From assembly GCF_018398335.1 (NCBI RefSeq), contig NZ_JAHBRX010000002.1, positions 496,001 to 560,000 of the forward strand: a stretch of 64,000 nt of DNA, read 5' to 3'. Shown here one piece after another: positions 17,495-25,580 of this stretch (positions within the stretch are counted from its first letter, which is position 1; the number at the start of each line of letters is the position of its first letter). The notes below the pieces were generated by a model that ran no database searches, had not been told where the DNA came from, and saw nothing but the letters and a program-made list of their open reading frames with translations. The position numbers and the translations under genes are program-made. Source of the stretch: Chelatococcus sp. HY11. GTDB lineage: Bacteria; Pseudomonadota; Alphaproteobacteria; Rhizobiales; Beijerinckiaceae.

Positions 17495-17517
17495 ATTTCA
17501 AGCGCGCTGGAGGGCGC

Positions 17518-18306
17518 ATGAGCGAGCAGCCTCCCCTTACGCAGCCTCTCTACGGCCAGATCAAAACCGCGATCGCCAGGCGCATCCGTGCGGCCGAGTG
17601 GCCCGCGGATTTTCAGGTTCCGCGTGAGGAGGATCTTGCCGAAGAGTTCGGAGCGTCGCGGCTGACCGTCCGCCGGGCCTTGCGTGAGTTGCAGATGGAG
17701 GGCTTGCTGGTTCGCGTGCAGGGCCGTGGGACGTTCGTCATCGGACCGCATATGCAATGCGCGATCTTCGAACTCCCCGACGTCTCGGAAGAGATCGAGG
17801 ATGGCGGCGGGATCCATCAAAGCGAAGTGATATCATTATGCGCTCTCCCACCTGACAGCGCGCTCGCCAATCTCCTCGCCCTGCCGCACGACGGCGTCGT
17901 GTTCCATTCCCGCATCCTGCACAAGGAGGACGGAACGCCGATCCAGTTGGAGGATCGCTTCGTCAACGCGGAGGAAGCCCCTGGATATCTCGACCAGGAT
18001 TTCACGCGTATCACGCCGCACGCCTATCTTCTGCGCGAGACCGAGGTCACCTACGTGGACAACACGATCCGCGCCATCCGTCCGGACGAGGAAAGCCGCA
18101 TCGCGTTGCATATCGAGGGAAGCCAGCCCTGCCTGCTTCTCGATCGTCGCACCTGGCGCGGCGACATCCCCGTCACACGCAGCCGCTTTCTCTATCCCGG
18201 AGATCGCTACCGCCTGCGCAGCGCCCACGAGGCAACCTCAAGCAGCGCGCGGCCCCAAGCCACATCGTCCACAACATCAAATCTATCGCCCCGGAGAATT
18301 CGATGA
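17518..18306 (+). CDS. GntR-family regulator with UTRA (HutC-type) ligand domain (262 aa)
   Basis: An N-terminal winged helix (about 5-75, with EEDLAEEFGASRLTVRRALRELQ and the wing GRGTFV) is followed by a UTRA-like effector domain (about 85-240, HSRILHKEDGTPIQLEDRFVN). HutC-type regulators usually repress catabolic operons until an intermediate binds. The stop overlaps the UbiD start by four bases, so it regulates its own operon. Copies of a TAATGATATCACT-like motif lie upstream and one lies inside the gene at 17826. The last 25 residues are Ser/Thr/Arg-rich and may be disordered. Confidence 0.9.
   Translation: MSEQPPLTQPLYGQIKTAIARRIRAAEWPADFQVPREEDLAEEFGASRLTVRRALRELQMEGLLVRVQGRGTFVIGPHMQCAIFELPDVSEEIEDGGGIHQSEVISLCALPPDSALANLLALPHDGVVFHSRILHKEDGTPIQLEDRFVNAEEAPGYLDQDFTRITPHAYLLRETEVTYVDNTIRAIRPDEESRIALHIEGSQPCLLLDRRTWRGDIPVTRSRFLYPGDRYRLRSAHEATSSSARPQATSSTTSNLSPRRIR
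17826..17838. promoter_or_regulatory. Intragenic copy of the candidate GntR operator
   Basis: AGTGATATCATTA is an exact 13-base match to 17387-17399, inside the coding sequence of the regulator itself. An A+T-rich 13-mer repeated 439 bases apart in GC-rich DNA is unlikely to be chance. It could act as an auxiliary operator or roadblock. Confidence 0.45.
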
Positions 18307-19628
18307 GGGATTACATAGCGCGTCTGCGCGAGCGCGGCGAATTACTTGTCGTCGACAAGGAAATCGACCCGTTTCACGAGCTCGCGGCCGTGACGCATGC
18401 GGCGCAGAAGCGCTGGGGCAAGCCTATCCTGTTCAACAAGGTCAAGGGAACACGCTTTCCCGTCGTCACGAACATCTACGGCTCGCGCGAGCGGCTCGCC
18501 GAGGTCATCGGCATCGATGCCAAGGACTTTTGCCGCCAGTGGAGCAATCTGGCAAATCTCGGCAAAGGCACCAACGGCGCCGAGCCATTCGTTGCCGTTG
18601 AAGACAACGACCTCATCGAATGCAAGCTCTCCGATCTTCCCCTGATCACCTATTCGGACAGGGACGCGGCGCCCTATTTCACCTCGGCGATGTTCATCGC
18701 CAAGGATCCCGAGACCGGCGTCGGCAATCTCTCCTACCACCGCTCGATGTATGTCAGCGACAACGAGCTGCGCTGCCGCCTCGCTCCGCGCCATCACCTC
18801 ACCATCTATCACGAGAAGGCGGAGAAGATGGGCAAGCCGCTGGAAGCGGCGATGCTCATCGGCGCGCCGGCGACGTCCTTCCTGACGGCCGCCGCCCCCC
18901 TGCCCTATGACGTCGACGAGCTCGAGGTCGCAGCGCGCCTCAAGGGCGCGCCGATCCCCATGCGCAAGTGCAAGCACATCGATCTCGAGGTCCCCGCGGA
19001 TACCGAGATCGTCATCGAAGGCCGCTTCCTGCCGAACGAGCGCCGCGCCGAGGGCCCTTTCGGCGAGTTCATGGGCTATTACGTGCCCGAAGGCCCCAAC
19101 GCCGTCTTCGAAGTGCTCGGCGTCACCGTACGCCGCGATGCCGTTTTCCACAGCATCCTGTGCGGATCCGCGGAGGAGGTGCTGACGCTCGAACTGTCAG
19201 TCTCGGCGAATATCTACCAGCGCCTGAGTGCCGCGTTGCCCGGGATCCTCGATGTCACCTGCCAGCCCTTCGTGACGCATGCCATTATCAAGATCGATCC
19301 GCAGTTCGAGGGACATGCCCGTCAGGTCATGTTGGCGACCATCGGCGCCGAGCCGATCTGGGCCAAGGTGATCACTGTCGTCGATGAGGACGTGAACATC
19401 TACGACATGGACGACGTCATGTGGGCGATCCTCACCCGCTGTCGCCCGGACAAGGACATGATCATCATCCCGGAGACACCGTCCTTCTATCGGGATGAAG
19501 CCAAAGACCATTGGGGCCGCCTCCTGATCGACGCCACCAAGCCCTTCCACCGGCGTGAGGAATTCGAGCGCAAGAAGATAAGACTTGCCGACGCGGTCGA
19601 TCTGGCGGACTGGTTCCCGAACGCCTGA
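18303..19628 (+). CDS. UbiD-family prenylated-FMN (de)carboxylase, copy A (441 aa)
   Basis: The UbiD active-site set is present: an arginine in NLSYHRSMYV (Arg147) and two glutamates in EGPFGE (Glu250 and Glu255), matching the Arg173-Glu277-Glu282 triad of fungal Fdc1. The enzyme should use prenylated FMN to decarboxylate, or reversibly carboxylate, an aromatic, heteroaromatic or alpha,beta-unsaturated acid in the cytoplasm. Its prenyl-FMN supplier, a UbiX homologue, is the next gene, with ATG overlapping this stop codon. Length is shorter than E. coli UbiD (about 497) and typical of catabolic members. The linked regulator and racemase-like and oxidase genes point to catabolism, not ubiquinone synthesis. 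The substrate is unknown. Confidence 0.9.
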   Translation: MRDYIARLRERGELLVVDKEIDPFHELAAVTHAAQKRWGKPILFNKVKGTRFPVVTNIYGSRERLAEVIGIDAKDFCRQWSNLANLGKGTNGAEPFVAVEDNDLIECKLSDLPLITYSDRDAAPYFTSAMFIAKDPETGVGNLSYHRSMYVSDNELRCRLAPRHHLTIYHEKAEKMGKPLEAAMLIGAPATSFLTAAAPLPYDVDELEVAARLKGAPIPMRKCKHIDLEVPADTEIVIEGRFLPNERRAEGPFGEFMGYYVPEGPNAVFEVLGVTVRRDAVFHSILCGSAEEVLTLELSVSANIYQRLSAALPGILDVTCQPFVTHAIIKIDPQFEGHARQVMLATIGAEPIWAKVITVVDEDVNIYDMDDVMWAILTRCRPDKDMIIIPETPSFYRDEAKDHWGRLLIDATKPFHRREEFERKKIRLADAVDLADWFPNA

Positions 19629-20248
19629 TGGGACATGAGATGACAGGGGCAAAACCACAACGCATCATCGTCGGGATCAGCGGCGCGTCCGGGGCCATCT
19701 ATGGCGTCCGCGCCCTTGACCTGTTGAGGGCGGCCGGGGTGGAAACGCATCTTGTCGTCACGCGCTCGGCTCATCTCACACTGTCGCAGGAGCTCGGTTT
19801 GACGCAAGCCGCGCTCGCCGAGAAGGCGACAGTCGTGCACAACGTGGCCGATGTCGGCGCGTCGATTTCCAGCGGTTCTTTCCGCACCCTCGGGATGCTG
19901 ATAGCGCCCTGTTCGGTGCGCACAATGTCCGAGATCGCGACAGGTGTCACGTCGAGCCTCATGAGCCGTGCCGCGGACGTTGTCTTGAAGGAGCGGCGCA
20001 AACTCGTGCTGATGGTACGCGAGACGCCGCTCCATCTCGGGCATCTGCGCACCATGACGGCGCTCAGCGAGATGGGCGCGATTATCGTGCCGCCGGTGCC
20101 GGCCTTCTACGCCCTGCCCGCATCCTTGATGGACATGGTTGACCATTCTGTCGGGCGTGCCCTTGATCTCTTCGACATCGAGACGGGATCGGTCCGGCGC
20201 TGGGCGGGCATGGCGGCCGCCCGCAGGGGCGATTCCGGCTCGCCTTGA
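19628..20248 (+). CDS. UbiX-family flavin prenyltransferase, copy A (206 aa)
   Basis: GISGASGAIYG near the N-terminus (FMN/phosphate binding), SSGSFRTLGM, APCSVRTMSEIA and LVLMVRETPLHLGHL are UbiX hallmarks. The enzyme joins a dimethylallyl group to reduced FMN to make the prenylated cofactor needed by UbiD. Its start overlaps the UbiD stop (TGATG), so the two are coupled; an ATG four codons later is possible. By eye it is roughly two thirds identical to the second UbiX at 32483, suggesting a common origin of the two islands. Confidence 0.92.
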   Translation: MGHEMTGAKPQRIIVGISGASGAIYGVRALDLLRAAGVETHLVVTRSAHLTLSQELGLTQAALAEKATVVHNVADVGASISSGSFRTLGMLIAPCSVRTMSEIATGVTSSLMSRAADVVLKERRKLVLMVRETPLHLGHLRTMTALSEMGAIIVPPVPAFYALPASLMDMVDHSVGRALDLFDIETGSVRRWAGMAAARRGDSGSP

Positions 20249-20272
20249 AAGCTTGTGTGGAGAACCCGCGTC

Positions 20273-21019
20273 ATGACCTCGCCATCCACCCGCATTCCGC
20301 GTCCACGGCCCGTGCACGGCACGACGGTCGGCATCATGGTGCTGGATACACGCTTCCACCGCCTGCCCGGTGACATAGCGAACGCCGAGACTTGGCCGTT
20401 TCCCGTCCAGTTTCGTGTCGTCCGGGGTGTGCGTCCGCAAGACGTCATCGAGGGGAACCCGGCCGACGCGTTGGCCCGTTTTTACGAGGCGATCGATGAC
20501 CTCGTCGCCACGGGCGTGGACGGCATCACGACGAGTTGCGGTTTCCTGGCTGCCGTGCATCCGGAGCTGCGCCGGCACAGCCCGGTGCCGATCGCCACAT
20601 CGAGCCTGATGCAGATCCCGCTCGCCTTGAGCCTCCTGCCCGAGGGGCAGACCATCGGCGTCATCGTGTCGGACAAGGCCGCGCTCAAGGATGCGCATTT
20701 TCTCAATATCGGCGCGCCGCTCGGCCTCCCGATGGGCGAGTTGCCCTTCGATGGCCCGATCCGGTCTCACATGCGCAACAACGCGCCGCGCGCCGACCAC
20801 ACCGCCCAGGAGCGCGAGGTGCTGGAGGTCGTGGACCGGATGCTGACGGAAACGCCGACGATCGGCGCGATCGTTTCCGAATGCGCCAACCTGCCCCCGT
20901 TTTCCGCCGCCATTCGGCGCATCTTCGGCCTGCCGGTTTATGACATCGTCTCGCTGGTCGAATGGATGTATGCCGGCCTCAGGCCGCGCCACTTCGACGA
21001 TGCCGCGCGAGCCCGCTGA
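20273..21019 (+). CDS. Asp/Glu racemase-superfamily protein, copy A (248 aa)
   Basis: The protein belongs to the aspartate/glutamate/hydantoin racemase and maleate isomerase superfamily. Two cysteines sit where the catalytic pair is expected: TTSCG (Cys89) and SECANLP (Cys204). Members racemise alpha-amino acids, isomerise maleate or cleave malonates. The exact activity cannot be read from the sequence. ATG 20273 has GGAGA about 10 bases upstream; the upstream in-frame start was rejected. The stop overlaps the following flavoenzyme start (TGATG). Confidence 0.8.
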   Translation: MTSPSTRIPRPRPVHGTTVGIMVLDTRFHRLPGDIANAETWPFPVQFRVVRGVRPQDVIEGNPADALARFYEAIDDLVATGVDGITTSCGFLAAVHPELRRHSPVPIATSSLMQIPLALSLLPEGQTIGVIVSDKAALKDAHFLNIGAPLGLPMGELPFDGPIRSHMRNNAPRADHTAQEREVLEVVDRMLTETPTIGAIVSECANLPPFSAAIRRIFGLPVYDIVSLVEWMYAGLRPRHFDDAARAR

Positions 21020-22134
21020 TGCCAGCGACGTCAACCCACGACCTCGTCGTCGTCGGGGGCGGGCTGATCGGCTCCGCCATTGCCTGGGGCGCCAGCCGAT
21101 CCGGGGCGGATGTCATCCTTCTAGATGAGGGCGACGTCGCCTTCCGTGCGGCGCGGGGCAATTTCGGCCTGGTCTGGTTGCAGGGCAAGGGGGTAGGCAA
21201 GCCGCCCTATATGCGCTGGTCACTCCAGGCGGGCCATCTCTGGCGTGAATTCGCGAGCCTGCTCGTTGAGGAAACGGGGATCGATATCGGCTGGAGCCAG
21301 CCGGGCGGCCTGCAATTCTGCTTCTCCGAGGCCGATCTCGAGAAATGCCGCCGCGTGGAAGCCCAGACGAGGGCGGACGGTGGCGATATCACCATCACGG
21401 TGCTGGACCGTGCCGCCGTCAAAGCGCTCGTTCCTGCCATAGGCCCGGATGTCGTCGGCGGCTCCTATTCGACGCTCGACTCGCATGTGAGCCCACTCTA
21501 TCTGCTGCGCGCCCTGCAACAGGGCTTGCTTTCCCGCGGTGGCCACTACTGGTCGGCGGCCGCAGCCACCGCGATCCGCCACGACCAGGGCGCTTTCAGG
21601 GTCGATACACCCCGTGGACAGGTCACGGGCAAGCGCATCGTCATCGCGGCGGGGCTTGGCGCGACCGTGCTCGCGCCCCAGGTCGGCCTGTCCATGCCGG
21701 TGCGCCCCGAGCGGGGGCAGATCGTCGTGACCGAACGGGTGAAGCCATTCTTTTCCTATGTCGGCTCCGGCGTGCGGCAAACCGTGGAAGGCTCCTTCCT
21801 CATCGGCAGCAGCCACGAGGAGGCCGGCTTCAGCGAGGGGACGGACGTCAGCACGGCAGCGTCGCTCTGCGCGTCCGCCATCCGCGCTTTTCCCCAGCTC
21901 GCGGAGGTTGGCGTGGTGCGCACTTGGGGGTCGCTCAGGGTGATGACGCCCGACGGCATGCCGATCTATGAAGAATCAGAGCGCTGCCCGGGGGCATACA
22001 GCGCCACCTGCCACAGCGGCGTCACCCTTTGCAGCGCCCATGCCCTCATCCTCGGCCCGGCGCTCGCCGCCGGCACGGTGCCCGAGGCCGTTTCCACCTT
22101 CAGGAGTGATCGGTTCCATGTTCAAGCGCATTGA
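21019..22134 (+). CDS. FAD-dependent amine/D-amino-acid oxidase subunit, HcnC/DadA-like (371 aa)
   Basis: An N-terminal Rossmann motif (VVVGGGLIGSAIA, about 9-21) and a DAO fold place it with glycine/D-amino-acid oxidases. The next two genes encode a small [2Fe-2S] protein and a second FAD protein. This trio is the arrangement of hydrogen cyanide synthase HcnABC, opine oxidases and related proline or amine dehydrogenases. This is the subunit expected to oxidise the amine substrate. It overlaps the preceding gene by one base and the following one by 17 bases. Cyanide production is unlikely to be the role in this catabolic context. Confidence 0.85.
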   Translation: MPATSTHDLVVVGGGLIGSAIAWGASRSGADVILLDEGDVAFRAARGNFGLVWLQGKGVGKPPYMRWSLQAGHLWREFASLLVEETGIDIGWSQPGGLQFCFSEADLEKCRRVEAQTRADGGDITITVLDRAAVKALVPAIGPDVVGGSYSTLDSHVSPLYLLRALQQGLLSRGGHYWSAAAATAIRHDQGAFRVDTPRGQVTGKRIVIAAGLGATVLAPQVGLSMPVRPERGQIVVTERVKPFFSYVGSGVRQTVEGSFLIGSSHEEAGFSEGTDVSTAASLCASAIRAFPQLAEVGVVRTWGSLRVMTPDGMPIYEESERCPGAYSATCHSGVTLCSAHALILGPALAAGTVPEAVSTFRSDRFHVQAH

Positions 22135-22426
22135 CGGCGCGCGAACCCCGGCCGAGGGCGTCGTGACGTTCGATGGACGCGCTATCCCCTTCCGGCCGGG
22201 TGACAGCATCGCCGCGGCGCTGCTGGCGGCCGGCGTAGGCTCATTCCGCGACAGCCCGATCGACGGCTCGCAGCGCGCGCCCTACTGCATGATGGGCGTA
22301 TGTTTTGAGTGCCTTATCGAAGTTGACGGCCGGCAAAACCAGCAGGCCTGCATTCTGCCCGCCCGGGCAGGCATGCAGATCCGCCGGCAGGCCGGTGCGC
22401 GGCTCATCCCGGAGCAGAAGGGATGA
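22118..22426 (+). CDS. [2Fe-2S] ferredoxin-like subunit of the heterotrimeric oxidase, HcnA-like (102 aa)
   Basis: Cysteines 57, 62, 65 and 78 (C-x4-C-x2-C-x12-C) form a plant-type ferredoxin [2Fe-2S] motif in a protein of the usual small size. It should pass electrons between the two FAD subunits. The start at 22118 has AGGAG upstream and lies inside the 3' end of the DAO-like gene in another frame. The 3' end overlaps the next subunit (ATGA). A long in-frame extension upstream is non-coding in this frame. Confidence 0.88.
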   Translation: MFKRIDGARTPAEGVVTFDGRAIPFRPGDSIAAALLAAGVGSFRDSPIDGSQRAPYCMMGVCFECLIEVDGRQNQQACILPARAGMQIRRQAGARLIPEQKG

Positions 22427-23832
22427 GCCAATCCTATGACGTCATCGTCATCGGCGCAGGCCCCGCCGGCATGGCGTCGGCCGCCACCCTCGCCGAGGGC
22501 GGAGCGCGCACGCTCCTGGTGGACGAGCAACCTGAACTCGGCGGCCAGATCTACCGGGCCATCGAACGCAATCGCGCCGATCCGGCGCTCGCCCGGATCC
22601 TCGGTCCCGACTATCTCAAAGGCGCGACGCTGGTGGACCGGCTCCGGGGGAGCGCAGCGGAGCTTTCGCTCGGGACCCTGGCCTGGCGTATCGACGATGA
22701 TCTGACGGTCTGGACGCGGACAGGCGGCACGGTTGCCGCGACGAGAGCTGGCGCGATCATTGTCGCCACCGGCGCAATGGAACGGCCGGTGCCGACCGCC
22801 GGCTGGACCCTACCGGGGGTGATGACCATCGGCGCCCTGCAAATCCTGCTCAAGTCAGCACAGCTCATCCCCTCCGGGCGGCTCGTGCTGGCCGGCAGCG
22901 GCCCGCTTTTCTATCTCTTCGCGCGCCAGTGCGTGGCGGCGGGCGTCAAAGATCTCACCTTGCTCGACACGGCGCCGACGCGGCAGATGTGGAATGCACT
23001 GCCGCTCCTGCCGAGCGCGTTCGGCGGCGAGGGATGGCGCTATCTCACCAAGGGCGTGAAGCTATTGGCAGCCCTGCGCCTCGCGCGCGTGCCGATCCAT
23101 CGCAATGTACGGGATATCGCCATCGAAGGGAACGACCGCGCGGAGGCGATCCGCTTCACCGCAGGCGGGCGCGCTCATCGCCTGCCATGCGATACGGTTG
23201 GGCTGCATGAAGGCGTTATTCCGCACCAGCAGATGACACGCGGGCTTGGCGTCGACCATGACTTCGATGGCGGACAGCGCTATTTTCGGCCGCGGCATGA
23301 TGGCTCCGGTCGCACCTCGAAGCCCGGCATCTTCGTGGCTGGCGATGCCGGCGGCATCATCGGCGCGGAAGCGAGCGCCCAGGACGGCAAGATCGCGGCG
23401 CTCGCCGTCTTGCACGATCTCGGACGCTTGACGGCGGAGGAGCACGGCCGCCGCGGCGCGAAAGCAGAAGGGGTGCGGCGCGCGCATCTCACCGCCCGCC
23501 CCTTCCTCGACCGGCTTTATCAGCCCCCCGCCGCCATCCTCGATCCGCCCGATGTGGTCACCGTCTGCCGGTGCGAGGTGATCAGCGCGGCCGCGGTCCG
23601 AGACATCGCCAGCAAGGGCGTGCGCGGGCCGAACCAGGCGAAAGCTTTCCTGCGCTGCGGCATGGGCCCTTGCCAGGGCAGGCTGTGCGGCCCGACGGTC
23701 ACGGAGGTCATCGCCCAGACGGCCGGCCTCGACGCGGCTGAGGCCGGCTACTATCGCATCCGCAGCCCCCTGAAGCCGATCACTGTGGGTGAATTCGCCA
23801 CAGCGGCTGGCGCGACGGAGTTGACGCGGTAA
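22423..23832 (+). CDS. FAD/NAD(P)-binding subunit of the heterotrimeric oxidase, HcnB/opine-oxidase-A-like (469 aa)
   Basis: Two dinucleotide-binding regions (VIVIGAGPAGMASA at the N-terminus and RLVLAGSGPLFYL around 155) lie within a pyridine-nucleotide-disulphide-type fold. A C-terminal BFD-like [2Fe-2S] domain has C-R-C-E and C-G-M-G-P-C. This is the domain order of HcnB and OoxA/NoxA subunits. It should accept electrons from the DAO-like subunit via the small ferredoxin. The ATG at 22423 overlaps the preceding stop by four bases. It completes the oxidase; a 91-base gap follows before the next start region. Confidence 0.88.
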   Translation: MSQSYDVIVIGAGPAGMASAATLAEGGARTLLVDEQPELGGQIYRAIERNRADPALARILGPDYLKGATLVDRLRGSAAELSLGTLAWRIDDDLTVWTRTGGTVAATRAGAIIVATGAMERPVPTAGWTLPGVMTIGALQILLKSAQLIPSGRLVLAGSGPLFYLFARQCVAAGVKDLTLLDTAPTRQMWNALPLLPSAFGGEGWRYLTKGVKLLAALRLARVPIHRNVRDIAIEGNDRAEAIRFTAGGRAHRLPCDTVGLHEGVIPHQQMTRGLGVDHDFDGGQRYFRPRHDGSGRTSKPGIFVAGDAGGIIGAEASAQDGKIAALAVLHDLGRLTAEEHGRRGAKAEGVRRAHLTARPFLDRLYQPPAAILDPPDVVTVCRCEVISAAAVRDIASKGVRGPNQAKAFLRCGMGPCQGRLCGPTVTEVIAQTAGLDAAEAGYYRIRSPLKPITVGEFATAAGATELTR

Positions 23833-23923
23833 GATCCAAGGCTCTGATTCCCCTGTTTTCCGCATCGCCGACTGCGATAGCAGGGCAACTTCTAGAGACC
23901 TTGCTTCAAACCGGAGCCTTGCC

Positions 23924-23961
23924 ATGACCCCAGTTTCTCCATGATCTCAGTTTCTCCATGA
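23924..23961 (+). promoter_or_regulatory. Tandem 17-base start repeats forming two tiny upstream ORFs
   Basis: The unit ATGACCCCAGTTTCTCC at 23924 is repeated at 23941 as ATGATCTCAGTTTCTCC, then the true start ATG follows at 23958. Each unit gives a six-residue ORF (MTPVSP, then MISVSP) whose TGA overlaps the next ATG. The only good ribosome site (GGAG near 23913) is in front of the first unit. Start-site duplication therefore seems to have pushed the gene 34 bases from its ribosome site, with a chain of ATGA overlaps in between. Confidence 0.6.
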
Positions 23962-24467
23962 CCTCGCCCCTCAAGACACCGCTCTGGGATTTCGCGCTCA
24001 ACCTCTACGGTCGCCCGGGCGTTTCGCCGGCCTGCCTGACCCTGCAGGACGAGGCGGGCATCGACGTGATCCATCTGATCGTCGTTGCCTATGCCGACCA
24101 CGTCAACAAGCCGCTCGACGCGGACGACATCGCGGCGCTGCGCGAAGCCATGAAGGATTGGCGGGCGGGGGCGGTGCTCCCCTTGCGGGCGGCCCGCCGC
24201 TTCCTGAAGGCCCCGCTACCCGTTCTCGATGCTGACAAAGAGGCTCTGCGTGAAGCGGTTAAGGCGGCGGAACTCAAGGCCGAGCAGCTGCAGCTCGCGA
24301 TGGCCTATGGCTGGCTCACGGCGCGCGCGGAGAAGCCGGGCCTGCCGCTCGCGGAGGCCTTGAGCGATCTGGTGGCGTCGCCCCAGAGCCCGGCCATCAA
24401 GACCCCGGCGATCCAGCAAGCCCTCGCGACAATCATCACCGCGGTGAAGACCATCAATCAAGCCTGA
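23958..24467 (+). CDS. TIGR02444/DUF2390-family protein (169 aa)
   Basis: The N-terminal PLWDFALNLYGRPGVSPACLTLQDEAGIDV and a helical, charged remainder match the DUF2390 (TIGR02444) family of small cytoplasmic proteins of unknown function. It is preceded by two overlapping six-codon ORFs produced by a tandem duplication of the start region. It lies 125 bases past the oxidase operon and may be transcribed with it or alone. No link to the UbiD pathway is known. It converges on the IclR gene. Confidence 0.85.
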   Translation: MTSPLKTPLWDFALNLYGRPGVSPACLTLQDEAGIDVIHLIVVAYADHVNKPLDADDIAALREAMKDWRAGAVLPLRAARRFLKAPLPVLDADKEALREAVKAAELKAEQLQLAMAYGWLTARAEKPGLPLAEALSDLVASPQSPAIKTPAIQQALATIITAVKTINQA

Positions 24468-24712
24468 ACAGCTGGGGCCGCAGAGACACCGCAGTCATGA
24501 TCAGGCCATGCGCTCCGGCCTTGATTCGCCAGCGGAATCGTAATCCCGGCTGCCTTGCCTTGAGGAACGCACCTTCGACGAATATAGAAATTTTATATTT
24601 GCGTAATCGAAGTCAATAACAAATCATCTTCGTAAGAACAATCGTCATTTTTCGATCTATACTGATGTTAGCCTCCGTTATTAACGCATCCGAGCATCGC
24701 TTCTTCATGTCC
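24468..24712. other. A+T-rich convergent intergenic region
   Basis: 245 bases between the convergent DUF2390 and IclR genes contain a stretch (about 24575-24690) far richer in A+T than the surroundings, including ATAGAAATTTTATATTTGCG. No gene, tRNA or clear hairpin terminator was found. It may be a remnant of transferred DNA or a small RNA locus; neither can be shown. Confidence 0.4.
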
Positions 24713-25564
24713 TCACGGTCCGCGCTGAAGAAGCCCGTTCGGAAAGGCCGCGTTGCCCTGGCCTCGCTGATAGCCAAGTTGAGCTGAGATATCGGACGCG
24801 GTCACCTCGACCAACGCGAGCAGGTCGGTTTCGCGTTCGGGTGAGAAGCGATACATCGGCACTGTGATGGTAACCGCGGCCCGCGCCCGGCCATCCATAT
24901 CGCGTACGAGCGCGGCCACCGCGCCTACATCGCTCGCGAATTCGCCCCGGTTGATGGCGCGCCCTTCGGTGCGGATGCGTGGCAGCTCTGACGCCAAAAT
25001 CGCGGGATCAGTGCAGGTGTGCTCGGTATAACGCGTAAGCGGCTCAGCCAGGATGCGCTCGATCTCCACGTCAGAGGCAAAGGCAAGCAGCAATTTGCCA
25101 GAGGCCGTGCAATGGGCGGGGTTGCTTTGGCCAGGCGCCGCATAGTGGGTAATCGCGTTCGTCCCAAGCGCCTGGAAAACACTGACAGCCTGCCCACCGT
25201 CCCAGATGCTGAGGTTGACCGTCTCTCCGGAACGCTCGGCGAGCGTGGCGATCCGCGCGCGGGCCGCCTGCGGCAAGCCTGTACCGGACAGGAGTGGCGC
25301 GGCCAAGGCGACGAGCCCAAAGCCAAGCCGCACTCCGTCCGTCTGTGGGCTGCGTTCGAGAATATGTTCGGCCACAAGTGTCGCAATCAGCCGTGAGACC
25401 GAGCTCTTGTGCAAGCCGATCCGCCTCGCAACCTCCGAAATGGTGATCTCTGGCTGCGCCTGGGCAATGCACCGCAACAGCTCCACGGCGTGGCGCACCG
25501 CATGAACGGTTGGCTCGCGCTTGCTCACTTTTTGGGCGGAAGGTTGCTTATCTTTTACGCTCAT
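24713..25564 (-). CDS. IclR-family transcriptional regulator (283 aa)
   Basis: An N-terminal winged helix (about 20-80, ITISEVARRIGLHKSSVSRLIATL) and a C-terminal IclR effector domain (VNLSIWDGGQAVSV, then HCTASGKLLLAF) are typical. IclR proteins control aromatic and acid catabolic operons as activators or repressors. It is divergent from the second UbiD island. A perfect 19-base palindrome lies 52 bases upstream of its start. I chose ATG 25564; an open frame reaches 44 codons further upstream but would run across that palindrome and promoter region. Confidence 0.9.
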   Translation of the reverse strand: MSVKDKQPSAQKVSKREPTVHAVRHAVELLRCIAQAQPEITISEVARRIGLHKSSVSRLIATLVAEHILERSPQTDGVRLGFGLVALAAPLLSGTGLPQAARARIATLAERSGETVNLSIWDGGQAVSVFQALGTNAITHYAAPGQSNPAHCTASGKLLLAFASDVEIERILAEPLTRYTEHTCTDPAILASELPRIRTEGRAINRGEFASDVGAVAALVRDMDGRARAAVTITVPMYRFSPERETDLLALVEVTASDISAQLGYQRGQGNAAFPNGLLQRGP

Positions 25565-25580
25565 GTTCGCTAGCCAAACC

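Noticed and set aside
18303-20248. Reading UbiD-A/UbiX-A as ubiquinone biosynthesis genes
   Set aside because: UbiD-A is shorter than E. coli UbiD, is co-transcribed with a GntR regulator and catabolic enzymes, and a second set lies nearby.
19487-21034. 515-codon open frame on the minus strand
   Set aside because: It is antisense to UbiD, UbiX and racemase-like genes whose catalytic motifs are intact; its composition is Arg/His-rich as expected of a shadow frame.
21019-23832. Naming the oxidase trio hcnABC (hydrogen cyanide synthase)
   Set aside because: The architecture is shared with opine and proline-type oxidases, and the UbiD/racemase context does not suggest cyanide production, so no symbol was given.
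23931-23961. Possible short CRISPR-like repeat (CAGTTTCTCCATGA twice)
   Set aside because: Only two contiguous copies with a 17-base period and ATG-containing units; this is a tandem duplication of a start site, not a CRISPR array.
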